Positions 16,589 through 28,488 of a stretch of 64,000 nt of DNA are shown here, piece by piece; the stretch's first letter is position 1, and every line of letters begins with the position of its first letter. The stretch lies in the NCBI RefSeq assembly GCF_022539665.2, contig NC_081336.1, positions 7,540,778 through 7,604,777 on the forward strand. The letters are read 5' to 3'. The translations under genes and the position numbers were made by a program. The notes under the pieces are model-generated. The model was not told the DNA's origin, did not search any database, and saw only the letters and a program-made list of their open reading frames with translations. This DNA comes from Daphnia carinata. Lineage: Eukaryota > Arthropoda > Branchiopoda > Diplostraca > Daphniidae.

Positions 16589-19500
16589 ATGAGTGGGATG
16601 CTGGATGGGCCAGTGGAAGACGGATCAAGCAGTGATGAATCTTATTCCGACACGAGGAAAAACAAGAATAAATTACGAGTCAGAAGACGTCGCCATAGTT
16701 TACGAACGGATCGCTACACTGGCCAGACATGGGGCTCTAAGGTGGAATTTCTGCTGGCCTGTGTTGGTTTTTCAGCCGGCCTTAGCAATATTTGGCGGTT
16801 CCCTTATACCGCCTTCAAAAGCGGAGGAGGTAATTTGTATTTCAAACGTAGTAATCGATCGCGTGTTGAATATTGACTAACATGTTTCACATTATCTTTC
16901 AGGAGCGTTTCTCATTCCTTACTGCATCATGGTATTCTGAACTCATTATCTTCAATTTATTTTATCCTTCGTTATTGTCGTTTTGAAGACTAATTGATGA
17001 TGGATTGGATTCAATCAGGTCTTCCTGTGTGGAATCCCAATGCAGATATTAGAGTTGGCGGTCGGCCAGTATACGCGGGAGGGCCCCGTCGAAGCTATGA
17101 GAAACATTTGCCCACTTTTCTCAGGTCTTTTAAAGAATATTAATGTCGTTATACACGTTTTTCTTAATTTTTGTTTATTGGATGGCAATGGATTTCGGGT
17201 TTTACAGGTGTTGGAATCGGCATGGTACTCTTTAGCATGCTGCTTAGCTCATACTACAGTGTGGTGATGTCATGGGCCATGCTCTACCTTGGCTCGTCTT
17301 TCACTTCACAGCTTCCATGGACCCATTGCAACAACACTTGGAACACGGAATTCTGTCGCCAAGGTGCGTCATGCCGCCTCATCGACGATCGTTGTGTAAA
17401 ACCCAGTTACAAAGCGTAAAGCTATTACAGCCTTTCCGTTGTTATTGTTTTGACAAAAAAAAGCAGGTTCACTGTCTGTTTCTGCCCGTTCGAACGAAAA
17501 CGTCACTGGAGTCCAACGGCTTATAGCCATGGAGTTTGTCAACAGTTCAACTCTCATGAGGACTCCCGGCCAAGAATTCTTCGAGTAAGCAGCTTAAATA
17601 AGAAACATTGTGGTCTTAGTATACAATCCGTTTCTTTACATTGCAGCCGTAGAATTCTGCAAATGACGGACAAGGTGACCGATATGGGTGAGGTCCATCT
17701 GGAGTTGGCAATCTGCTTGCTGGTCGCATGGGTCTTACTTTTCGTAACAATTCGTAAAAGTGTCCGTTGGTCAGGTATTATGGCAGAGGTCGTTGTTTAA
17801 CCTTCTTTTGTCTAACGAGCTTTTCGGTTACAATTATGCAGGTAAAGCGGTTTACGTCACGGCCACCCTCCCATACTTTTTGTTATTGGCACTGACTGGC
17901 AGAGCATTAACTTTGGATGGAGCTGACGATGGATTGCGTTACTTCTTTCATCCAGATTGGTCAATCCTGCTCAGCTCGGAGGTAAAAAACCCTGTTTCGT
18001 AATCGTTTTGAAATCCAACCCGGTGTTTTTAAACTGTGTACCGTCACATTGACTAGGTTTGGGTAAACGCTCTTGCACAGGCTTTCATGTCGATGGGCAT
18101 CGCTTATGGATGCTTAATGGCTTTCGCCAGTTATAACCGCTTCCACAATCCCTTGATTCGCGACGCCCTATGCCTGAGCGTTCTGAACTCATTAACGTCG
18201 TTAATAGCCGGCATCATCGTTTTTGCCGCCCTTGGTCACACCGCCCTTGTGTACAACATGCCGATCGATGAGGCCGCCACTGACGGTAACGATCCTTTAA
18301 ATCTTGGGTAATGTTTAAATTAACGATAATGCATTCCTGGCAGCATCTCAATCGAAATGCCCTTTATGTGGGCTGATGCGATTCAACGCAGCAAGGTCGC
18401 TTTAGTGTCGAAATCAAGTTTTTTTTATTGTTATGTTTTTTCTTCACAGGTTTGAGCTTATCGCTGGTGATGTATTCAACTGTGGTATCACAAATGCCAT
18501 TCCCCCAATTTTGGAGCGTCTTTCTGTTTGTCATGTTTATTTTCCTCGGATTGGATACCCAGGTACTACAATACTCATTTGGAATACCAATTACTATGTT
18601 TTCTAATTTTTATAACATGGTTTCGCAATAGTTCGCCACAGTGGAAGTAGTTCTTTTGACATTACACCGCTTCACCAAGCAATTTTGTAACAAGAAAGCG
18701 GTTTTGATGCCTGACCTCGTTGTGGTTGGCATGTGCATGGCGTGCTTCGTCGGAGCCCTTCCTTACATCACGCAGGTGCGTTTCTCTCTTAAGCAAAACG
18801 TCTCGGATTTGTCTGACGATTATTCGAAATTGCTTTGTTTTTTTTTTTTGCTTACAGGGCGGAATCTATCTGATGCACCTGACAGATTATTATGTAGCAA
18901 CCGTGGCTGTTATTTTGCTAGCACTGGTTGTGGCGTTTGCAACCGGCGTCCTTTACGGCGCCAGCCGTTTGGCTCGTAACATAAGAGAAATGACAGCCCA
19001 CAGTCCATCTCCACTCTTGATCATTTGCTGGTTGGCTTTAACGCCCTTAACTATTCTGGTGAAGCGAATATTATGATAATTATTTTTTGCATCTAGTAAT
19101 TGAAAAATGTTACCCTTTTAGGGGGTGTGCATTTTCCATTTATGTGACCTTAAAGGGCTAGTCTACCATCACGGTACATACGTCTTTCCCGAATGGACGG
19201 CTATCCTAGGCTGGTCCGTCTTGGCTTTTATCCTCGTACCTGTTCCGCTTTTTGGCATTGTTGCCATTTCGCAAGCTAATGGAAAATCTATCTTTCAGGT
19301 ATAGAGACGCGGGTAAAAAAAAAAAACATTAATCATTCCCTATTTATTAAATTATGGAACTTTCAGAAAATTGGGAACTCGATGAAATCGCAAATTGCCG
19401 AGTGTCCTTGCTGCCTCCGTGGTGTTCACGGACTGAAAGATACCCATTCCATGGTTCATTTGGACAATGAAGTTAATGGCGGCCCGCCTTCTGCCTTCAC

Positions 19501-19696
19501 ATTTGCCGAATTTGCAGAAGTAGCTTACCCCGAAGATGGGTCATATACGGTCACGTCAGCCTCATCGCTACCGTTTACACCTTCAACGCTTAACTCTCCT
19601 CTGACGCCCATTCTAACCGTCCAGTACCCGTCAGACGAAGAGAGTTCGCACATACTGGCAACCTCAGTTGAAAGTCACCGGTATCAGACGGATTGA
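16589..19696 (+). CDS. SLC6-family sodium/chloride-dependent transporter
   Basis: Plasma-membrane sodium-coupled symporter of the neurotransmitter/amino-acid transporter family; substrate not deducible. Exons: 16589-16829, 16903-16931, 17019-17124, 17208-17363, 17467-17584, 17647-17774, 17842-17981, 18057-18307, 18457-18562, 18632-18775, 18858-19058, 19122-19298, 19367-19696; about 708 residues. Landmarks: TM1 LSNIWRFPY then SGGGAFLIPY; TM2-3 [15 protein letters not shown]; extracellular loop 2 with [15 protein letters not shown] and N-glycosylation sites; TM6 region [22 protein letters not shown]8 FLGLDTQ. The exon 8/9 junction is uncertain: the strong acceptor before 18450 gives the wrong phase, so I used TTTGAG before 18457. 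TM1 has S where most relatives have G (LGN to LSN). The first ATG in this exon follows an acceptor, so a longer N-terminus is possible. Confidence 0.88.
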
Positions 19697-20324
19697 ATGA
19701 GCTTGCGTCGTTAGGTCTCTAGGGCTAATCTTCTCCAATTTGTCTCCATAATTTTTTGCGTTTTCATTTTCGATGTTACGGCGAAAGGGTAGACATCAGC
19801 GTTGCTTTAGTATTCTTTTAGTCCCTGTCTGAAACCGAATACTCTTCTCTCATTCGATGGTGGGACCCAAACGAATATGTTCTATGCTGGGCGAATGTGT
19901 CGACCGACAATCCCAATTCTTTTATTGAAAAAAACCCACAAAAACCCCCCAAAAAACTTTACGTAGGTGACGTTCCTTTTCTTTCTCCGAATTTCTAGTT
20001 GAAATCCGTTTTCCTTTGTAAAGTACAGAATTTAGATTTTTAAAAGTTAGGAAAGAGGCGAGTAGATTCGTGTGGACGGTACCCAGTAACAAACCTCCTC
20101 CTACCACAAATCTAGGAATCATAATAGCGATTGCATCATATTTAGTTTATTATTAAGACATGGCAATATTTCGTGCCGCCGGCCGATCAATGATGTTTAT
20201 CACCCGACCTCTAGCAGACAACTGCTGTATTTGGTAGTACTCCACTAATGCTGTCTGTTTACGTATTACCTTTTTTTTTATTATTTTAATTGACAGTTTG
20301 ATTCTGGAGAAATAATACAAACCA
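19697..20324. other. Convergent 3' flanks of SLC6 and PTPDC1
   Basis: Tail-to-tail region. A minus-strand AATAAA at 20146-20151 is a plausible polyadenylation signal for the phosphatase gene. No other gene seen. Confidence 0.45.
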
Positions 20325-23208
20325 TCACTCTTGAACTGCACTAGCTGAATCATCTGATATCGTGGCAGCTTCAGCGAATAAGTCTATTGCTGATGTGAGG
20401 AAATGCAGCAGCTGGGTCAACGTTCCTTGGCCCAATCTCTTCCGGCCGTCATTCGGAAAATAAATTCCACGGATCTCAACAGCCTGTTGCGTCAGAACGC
20501 TGGCCAGACGACGAGTCAGATCGAGCCGAGCATTAGTCGATGTTGGACATAATCGCTGCGTGAAACGTAACAAATATTCAACGGTGTAGCGAGTAGCCTA
20601 GTGAAAAAAACAGGTCATGAGTATTATGTTGCAATGATGTTTTTTTAAACGACTTGGTGAGTAATGAAAATTTTACAAGATGGAAACGAGATAGGCAGAT
20701 GGCTGGCTTGTCGGCGTAGACTACTACATTACTCAATTCCTCGTTGGTGAAAATAGGTTGTTTCAGGTGCAGGAGCCAATGCCAAAGTAGCCTGGCCAAG
20801 ACTTTAGGCTCTTTCTCGGATGACAAACATTTCCAGCCAGATTGGCCTCCGTCCAATGTCAGACAATAGTCTCGAACTGTTGGATGGGCCAACAAATCTG
20901 CTGGCGGGTTAGCCAATAGGCTGTTAATTACTTCTTCAAAAATAACCTATTTTTTTTTTTTTGTTCCCCAATGTAAGATCAGAATTTAGGAGACCGGATT
21001 AGAATTGGAACTTTTTGAATTCTTTGCCTGGGTATTATCACAGTTGAAAGCGGAGCCAAAACTTCCTTGTCCGGTCGACAGGATACTATCCGATCCATTT
21101 GGTTCTTCGGCTAATCTCAAATTCTCCACAGTTCCCCATCCTTTTTAGTTTTCCAAGAACTGGCAATACATTACAAGGTAAGGGACAACTTTAATGACTT
21201 GTTTTTACGTTCATGTCCAGACGCTTGGTACGTCAGTTGTTTCGGATTGTCAACGAAACAAAAGAACGAGCGGCTAAAAGGCGGTCGACTTTCGTCTAAC
21301 CAATAGTTGAGCGTAGGAAACGGATCGACCCGGCAAAGGAACAACAACCGCTCGCATATCACGTATATAACCTACGACGATGAAGGTAAGTTGATGTCGG
21401 TTACTTTATCTCGCCAGATCGATAACTTACCTTTGGAATGTAACGCAAAGCTCTCGCTTCGTAGCCGTGGAGGACCTCCTTCTGATCATCCAAGTGTTGC
21501 AAAAGAGTGAAGGGTTGTTTGGCACTCGTAGTCTTAGCATCAGCTTTGCTAAATATTTGTGAAAGTTTCTTTTTTTCAACAAAATGACGTCAATAATAGA
21601 ATAGAATACCTGAGGCTAAACACGCTGGAGCAGTTTATGAGGAACTGTTCAAATTCCTGAATCATCTGCTTGAACACACAGATTTGAAGAAGAGGAAAAA
21701 AAAATATGAATGAAAAATGCCCATTCCAAACATTTAAAGCTAGGAATTCATCACCATCATTTGGCTGGATGTTTGGACAGCATTGGGTCTCTTCTGTCGT
21801 ACGTATCGTATGGCTTCAACGGATCGCCATCGAAGAGTGTAGATTAGATAGCAGCAGAGCAACACACCAGTTCGACCCAATCCTGCATTCTTATCCACAA
21901 TGAAAAAAGAATTAATTTTTATTTTTAAAAAAGGCATCACCTGCGTGACAATGAACAGCTGCTTTTCCTTGGTTTACGGCGAAAGACAACACCTTCACGG
22001 CGTCCAGTAAGCCCTCCAGCGAACCGTGGTCATAATCCTTCCATCCAAAGTTGTAGTAGTATACTATTGCATGTGTTGTTCAACGTACAATCACGCAAAC
22101 ATTATGTAAGTTTAAAAATATTGTCAAAACATTGTCGTACTGTCTTTATCCATGAAGATTTCTGGCAGGTAGGAGAAGCCGGATGGTGTAAGTGGTGGGC
22201 CACAATGTGCGTGCTCGCCTGCGGTTTGCAGATTGATGATCGTCTTGATTCCCAATCTAATCAAAGAATCACTACTTAAAGGCGAAAAAAAAAATGTAAC
22301 GACGTAACTGGACATGACATTTTGTACCGAATGAACTGGCCGACGATGTCTTTTTTCTCAATAAGGTTCGAGTTCGGACGTGCCATCGCCAAGATCTTAT
22401 CAGTCACCCTTACATGGAAAAGATTAAAATGGAAGATTCGATGAACATCATGGCGAATTGTTATTCGACTCGTCAGCAATCGATTCAGTCAATATTTGAT
22501 TGTTTTTCGTGTACGCTTTGTTTCGTACTATTCTCCCCCCCCCCTTTTCAAACCACCTCACTACAACACGTCTCCCCTTTCGTGAATATTTAAAAGATAT
22601 CCAGTAGTTGTCTATTCCACGTGCGTGCTGGTATTGTTGGTGGCAACTGATCGCGTTGCCGTGGTCAATCGATTCCTCCCCCAGCGGTTACACGTCAATG
22701 GACCAACCACGTATTTTAATCCGCTTTTACTTTACAGGATCAACCATAAAATAATGGAGCTGTGGGAATAGAAACACATTTCCCAAAGTGTAACTTTCTG
22801 TTTTCATACTTGTGGCACACGTTCATACGAGTAATCGATTTTGCAGTTAGTGGAACATCCTCATCGAACAGGATATACGTACCAATGGGAAAAAATTCCA
22901 TCGACGGCCATATCTTCCGCGGACCACCGATCATACGTGTCATATCGGCATTTACTGCCGCCGCAGAAAGCACGGCAAACGATGGCCGCAGGTGTCTTTT
23001 TTCGCAATCCTTCCGATAATTTGGTATAACTGGGACGGGCGACCGCAAAGGATATGTCCGAGTAGCTTTCCGGCGTTTTCAAAAGAGGATGAAGTACCTT
23101 GGCCGGAGACGATGCAGCCGGAAAGTCGTTCTCATTTTTTTCGACACTTGAGGATACCACTTTTGATTTTTGCCGAAACAGCAGCGACATATGGCTTCTT
23201 CCAGCCAT
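20325..23208 (-). CDS. Ptpdc1: PTPDC1-type protein tyrosine phosphatase
   Basis: Dual-specificity-like cysteine phosphatase; vertebrate PTPDC1 is linked to centrosome and cilium control. Eleven minus-strand exons join in phase: 22883-23208, 22328-22408, 22141-22256, 21941-22063, 21755-21882, 21610-21665, 21431-21548, 21209-21371, 20995-21140, 20677-20946, 20325-20597; 1800 nt, 599 residues. PTPDC1 landmarks: GGSKCRYDTYDRWS, VTDKILAMARPNSNLIEK, GIKTIINLQTAGEHAHCG and YYYNFGWKDYDHGSL. The catalytic loop VHCHAGLGRTG is split by an intron after HCHA. Then RQKRPNAVQTSSQ, LHGYEARALRYIPK, and a C-terminal block (LARLLWHWLLHLKQPIFTNE) also found in PTPDC1. The ATG at 23208 is the first after an in-frame stop at 23245-23247. 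The middle region is shorter than in vertebrates. The exon ending at 20995 uses a weak donor. Confidence 0.9.
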
Positions 23209-23533
23209 TCCACGAATCGAATGATTTAGCACCTGACTCAACGACTACATCTCGTTTCTTTTTTGGGTATCAGGTTGGTACTTGCGCACCATAAAACAAG
23301 ATCAACGTCGTATGCGCCCAAAGCTGTACTCTATTGGAACTAGCTGAAGGGCATGACGTCATGAGATTTGTCGACTGCCGGGCGTGTATCAAAGAGCAAG
23401 ACTAAAGCAACGTTGCACTTATCAGCACGGCACTCCAATTTCTAGAAGAAGCCACTTGTTAACGTCGTTTGTGATACCTCTGAATGAGATCTATTCGATC
23501 AGCTCGTGTCGAACTGATAAGACCAAAGACATT
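23209..23533. promoter_or_regulatory. Intergenic promoter region, PTPDC1 / metallothionein
   Basis: Two exact matches to the metal response element core TGCRCNC on the plus strand: TGCGCAC at 23283-23289 and TGCGCCC at 23313-23319, spaced 30 bp, about 215-250 bp before the metallothionein ATG. MTF-1 binds such sites to induce metallothioneins under metal load (established). Induction here is inference. Confidence 0.7.
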
Positions 23534-23961
23534 ATGCCTAAGGAGTGCTCTCGTTGCCAAGGTAAATTACTATATTTAGCTTTAAAATTAAATTTCCTTT
23601 ATTATTATTTTTTACCTGTGCTTTCGATCTTTTTGTTTCTGCTCTTGAGTTTCTGTCTGCTCTCCGTGTTTTCAATTATTTAGCAGCTACTCGTGTGTCC
23701 TAAAGGTTTCATTCTTTTTCATAGGTGGTTGTACGTGCGGGGAGAACTGCAAGTGTGGAACAAATTGCGTCAAATGTCCCACGCCGTCGTCGCAAGGGGA
23801 AACATGCAAATGCCTAAGCCCAGGTGAAATTTGATATTAAAAGCTGTGTAATAATTAAAAACTTATTGCTTTTTTGAATGGATGTAGAACATTGCACATG
23901 TGGAACCAACTGCAAATGTGCAGCAAGCTGTATTTGTAAAGCTTCATCGTGCTGTAAATGA
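23534..23961 (+). CDS. Metallothionein
   Basis: Small cysteine-rich metal-binding protein that buffers zinc and copper and sequesters cadmium in the cytosol. Three exons with phase 1 introns: 23534-23561, 23725-23823, 23888-23961; 201 nt, 66 residues, 18 cysteines. It starts MPKECSRCQG, continues with CTCGENCKCGTNCVKC, then CKC, then CTCGTNCKCAASCICK and ends SSCCK. The alternating C-x-C pattern in two clusters joined by a PTPSSQGET linker is diagnostic. It is missed by simple ORF scans because no exon exceeds 100 nt. Arthropod two-domain metallothioneins of similar length are known. Metal response elements lie upstream. Confidence 0.93.
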
Positions 23962-24680
23962 AGAACTTCGTTAAACGTTTCGTCGTCGTCAGAGAAAGAA
24001 TGATTCAGCACATACCTAAATCATATTATCTGTTTCTTCCTTCTTTCGTTCTCTATGTCTGAAAATGTGATAAGAGTAGAAAATAGAATATAAAAGTAGA
24101 TAATACAATATATGTCATTTCCATCTGCTTTCGAGGATTTTTTAGGATTGTCAAGAGTTTCTGTAGTGATATAGATCTTATGAACTTACATAAGGAGTCT
24201 ATTCATTTTCAGATGACAAACATCACTTTTCTTTCCTTCCTGTGAAGTCATATGAAAAAGACACTAAAGCAGACATTTAGAGTCGATTAGGCATTACATA
24301 CTGAAAAACGGGCATCTTAGAGTAAAATTACGATGTAAAGGTGCAAAGCACGTGAAATTCCGGACGTTGTGTACATTAATAAATATTTCAGAAGAATAAA
24401 GAGTAAATATTGAACGCATGCTGGTTTGTTTTGTTGCTCTTACTAGCAGAAGTCTTGTTTATATTACGCCTATGGCTGAAATTTCCCGCGTAAATATTAG
24501 CGCCATTTACCCATTGCCATTTTTGTAAATATGTCTTATTTGCCACTTTGTTTTCCCCATTTAGTTTTAACCGAATGACAACGCCGCTTCTTCCATGCTG
24601 ACGACCCTTAAGGTGGTCTGCTGTCACATTTAATATTTGGTTTTCCGGTGTTTTGTTTTCCAAAATTTCTGTGAACGAAA
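23962..24680. other. Intergenic, metallothionein to DRG1
   Basis: About 720 bp, AT-rich, no supported gene; contains the metallothionein 3' UTR and the DRG1 promoter. Confidence 0.4.
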
Positions 24681-26278
24681 ATGGGAATTCTGGAAAAAAT
24701 TTCCGAGATTGAGAAGGAGATCGCACGCACTCAGAAAAACAAAGGTTGTTATAGTTTATTTTATTCGTCACAAATGTATTGTTTATTAATACAACTCCGT
24801 GTGCCGAATGTAGCTACTGAATACCATTTGGGTTTGCTAAAGGCTAAATTAGCCAAATATCGCTCTCAACTTTTGGAACCATCAAAAAAGGCTGGAGAGA
24901 AAGGAGAGGGTTTTGATGTACTCAAGTCAGGAGATGCCAGAGTGGCATTGATTGGATTCCCATCAGTCGGCAAGGTGGGACCAAGAAAGTAAGAATTTGC
25001 TTTGAAATATTAATTTTTTCTTATCTTTTCTTTTATTCCTAGTCTACCCTTCTTTCAACGTTAACCAAGACCCAAAGTGAAGCAGCATCCTATGAGTTTA
25101 CTACATTAACTTGTATTCCTGGAGTTATCGAGTATAAAGGAGCCAACATCCAATTATTGGATCTGCCTGGTATCATTGAAGGAGCTTCACAGGGAAAAGG
25201 CAGAGGAAAGCAGGTATTCCTAAAGTTCTTAAATTGAAATTCCTCTACAGTTCTTATTGTAAAAAAATTTTGTAGGTTATTGCTGTTGCGAGAACAGCTG
25301 ATTTAGTATTGATGATGCTTGATGCTACTAAAGGAGACGTGCAAAAAACATTACTTCAAAAAGAATTGGAAAGTGTAGGTATCAGATTGAATACAAAAAA
25401 ACCTAACATCTATTTCAAGGTAAAAACTGTTTAATGTGGAGTAAATTTTCACTGTATGTCTAATGCGAAAACTGAATTTTTTCCAGCACAAAAAAGGTGG
25501 AGGTATCGCTTTTAATGCCGTTTGTCCGTTGACTAAAGTGGATGAAAAACTGGTTCAACTAATTTTGCATGAATATAAAATTTTCAATGCCGAAGTAAGT
25601 ATATCTTTCTTAAAGTGGAAAACCTGATTTTACTTTTTTTATTTTTTGATTAATTTTTACGCCGCTATCACGTAAAGGTCTTGTTCCGTGAAGATTGCTC
25701 GGCGGACGATCTGATTGATGTGATATCTGGCAATCGGATCTATCTGTCTTGCCTTTACGTCTATAACAAAATCGATCAGATTTCTTTGGAAGAAGTCAAC
25801 AGGATTGCACGGTCACCTCATTCAGTCGTAGTCAGCTGTAACATGAAGCTGAACCTCGACTTCTTACTGGAGACGCTCTGGGAGTACTTGGCGTTCATTC
25901 GAGTTTACACGAAGAAACCTGGTCAGCCGCCAGATTTCAACGACTGCTTAATTCTAAGGCGTGGCGTTACTGTGGAACATGTGTGTCATTCGATTCACCG
26001 CACCTTGGCTCAAGTTTTGAAATACGCGCTAGTTTGGGTAAACAGATTCCTGTTATTTACGAAGGTTTTAAGATTGCGTTAGTCCACTTGTATTAATTTA
26101 TTGTTTCTGTGTTTTTCTTTAACATAGGGAACAAGCGCAAAGTTTAATCCACAACGAGTCGGTGCACACCATATAGTGCACGATGAAGATGTGCGTTTAT
26201 ATTGTTTTCTTTTTCGCTGATATGTTTCTAACTTTTTTTTTCTTTCGTTTCAAGGTAATTCAAATTGTGAAGAAATGA
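24681..26278 (+). CDS. Drg1: Developmentally regulated GTP-binding protein 1
   Basis: Conserved OBG-type GTPase that associates with ribosomes together with its DFRP partner (family knowledge). Eight exons in phase: 24681-24744, 24814-24974, 25043-25213, 25276-25419, 25487-25594, 25678-26037, 26128-26190, 26255-26278; 1095 nt, 364 residues (human DRG1 is 367). Visible: N-terminal helix [21 protein letters not shown]-loop GFPSVGKST split by an intron after the K, DLPG (G3) followed by [16 protein letters not shown] (G4), and a C-terminal TGS domain containing [15 protein letters not shown] and ending DEDVIQIVKK. Polyadenylation signal AATAAA at 26360-26365. Confidence 0.97.
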
Positions 26279-26887
26279 ACACTCCGCATTAGGATCGTGC
26301 AGAAGTTCAGTTTCCAAAAACAAGGGACAACTTTTCGTTATCGTTGGCTTGAAAATCTAAATAAAAAAAATGAAAGATTCTCAAAATCTTAGATACAACC
26401 AAATTGTATCGAAATAATCACCTAAGGGGATTTTCAATGTGAATTCTTGATAAAACTTGGAGAAGTCTTGGAACATGTTTTCTAAATTAGCCAATCATGA
26501 TTTAGGTATTGTTACGGGAAAAAACGTAGACAAAGGATAACCGTGAAAACAAAAAGAAACGTTCAGTCAAGCTCAAGGTTGCACAAAATCTTGTTTTCTG
26601 TTCAGCATCTAGCAACAATATTTGTTCTGTTCGTAGTAAGAAATTTGGCCTTGCTGCGCTGGTAAAGGTGGCCTTCGTCTGCTAGGATTATTGTTGGGCA
26701 GAAGGAGGTAGGACGTCAAAGTAGTGTTACTTCGACGCCTTTCTTTAATCCCTCTGTAAACTAACAAGGCCACAATAAGGAAACTGAATATTTTACCGTC
26801 CCACTCATTTGATTGCCAGTTCTGTTTTAGCAGAGGAGCAATTTGAATGTGATGCTTCTTGCCGTGAAGTGATCGACTAGCCGAACG
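26279..26887. other. Intergenic, DRG1 to TMEM127
   Basis: About 600 bp holding the DRG1 3' UTR and the TMEM127 promoter; no other feature seen. Confidence 0.4.
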
Positions 26888-27955
26888 ATGTTCCCGTTGT
26901 CCCAAAACCCGTCGAGTTCCAGTCGTGGAAATAGCCGAGGTTCTTCATCCTCTCACAATCCCCATAATAGAAATTATGGGGCGGCCTTTTTCCAGATGAT
27001 GACGATTGCCCTTTTATGCACATCTTTAGCCCAACCATCATGGCTATCACTCACAACCAGGACACCTACGTCCACTTCCAGATCAGGCGGAGGATGTCCT
27101 AAACATCTTACTCTGTTAGACTTAACAAATTGAATTATTAAATTATTGGTGTTAAAATTTCATTATGTTCTAGATACCAATTCTTTGATTATGGCTATTT
27201 TGAGACTGGGGACTCTAGAAATTCTACAATTATTGTAACACCTGTAAGGCTTTACTACCACTCTGCCGCTGGGAGTAAGTACAAGGTTCAGTTTCCTTTC
27301 AAACCTCTGTTTCTATGTAAAATTTTTTCCTTGTTTCAGCAATGGCGTGTCTCACTCCAGCTATTGTTAACATGTTTAAAGTGATACTGATGTTGGTGAT
27401 ATTTGCCATCATTTTGTGTTTCATTGGTTTCCTGTTGGACGTTTTGGGAACTAAGAGCCGTCTTTCTTTGACAGTGAGATCTAATGGTCTCCTAACCATT
27501 CCAATTGGTATTTAATTATTACTAATTTTTTTTTTTAATGTCCCTTTGATTGACTTTCAAAAATATGTGTGTACAGTTTTAATTTGTGCTGGAGTAGTCA
27601 GTCTTGCATACTACATAACTGTTCTTCTGGAAAAGGAAAATCGCCATTCTTATTTTCTAGAAGTGTCCTTCGATTATGGCTTTTTCACCCTCTCATCTGC
27701 AGGTTATTTTGCATCAAAAAATAATTGATGAGGTCAGTTGTTAAATTTTCTCGTTCTACAGGTGCAACAGCTTTATTGGCCACAGCGAGCGCCTTGTTCA
27801 AAAGAATGGGTGGACCAGAACGACGCAGATCACGATCTCGACACCGACGCTCGCGGTCTTCCCGATTGCGCGACAGCCGCCTTATGCTCGTCGACACAGT
27901 TGAATCTCCTCCATTGGTGGTTCACGGGGACCCACCTCCACCCTATTCTCTATGA
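26888..27955 (+). CDS. Tmem127: TMEM127-like transmembrane protein
   Basis: Multi-pass endosomal/lysosomal membrane protein; human TMEM127 restrains mTORC1 signalling and is a tumour suppressor (established). Five exons in phase: 26888-27114, 27174-27274, 27340-27507, 27577-27702, 27762-27955; 816 nt, 271 residues. Features: Ser/Asn-rich N-terminus, first helix MMTIALLCTSLAQPSWL (human has ITALCTALAEPAWL), then YQFFDYGYFETGD, a hydrophobic helix IVNMFKVILMLVIFAIILC, FIGFLLDVLGTKS (human SAFLLDVFGPKH), two more helices, a basic Arg/Ser cluster and the C-terminal PPPPYSL resembling the human PPPAYTP. The basic Arg/Ser block (RRRSRSRHRRSRSSR) is not in human and may be lineage-specific. Confidence 0.88.
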
Positions 27956-28488
27956 CTGTTCATTTTTTAAAGTAGTTTTTTTTTTTATGTGTGAAAGTCA
28001 ATAATCTCATTTTATCGATCTTTTTATTTTGAAAATTGCATTGCATGTCGTAATGATTGACTGCTTTATTATCCATATAGGCTACTGTTGCCACATCTTT
28101 ATATATAAGGAAATAACCTCTTCGTCCGACAATTTTTACCTCTATTTAGCTCCTGACAGACGCGCAAATAAATTGTTTTTATCAGCAAAACCATCTCGTG
28201 ATTTTGATTATCAACAAATTTTAAATGGAATGTTGTTTTTCTGTGCAGTCTTTAAAGGAAAAGGAGAACCCGTTTGTTTAAAAACTAATAAAACAATAAA
28301 AGGGTTATTTGAACTGTTTAGCAGACAAAATAAACGAGTTTGGCAATGTCTCCCAGCTAGTGCTATTGACCGAAGGACATTTTGAAGTTGAACGGTCGGT
28401 TGTTTTTTTTGTTGTCTGGAGAGAACTGGGTGTTGAACTTGATATATACATATATTAATCGGGTTTATATAGCCAGAAACGATCGACC
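27956..28488. other. Intergenic after TMEM127
   Basis: AT-rich 3' flank. A 118-codon open stretch (28029-28385) starts with TTG, lacks motifs and is probably untranslated. Confidence 0.4.

Noticed and set aside
28029-28385. 118-codon ORF after TMEM127
   Set aside because: Starts with TTG, no motif or splice support, low-complexity AT-rich composition; probably 3' UTR or intergenic.
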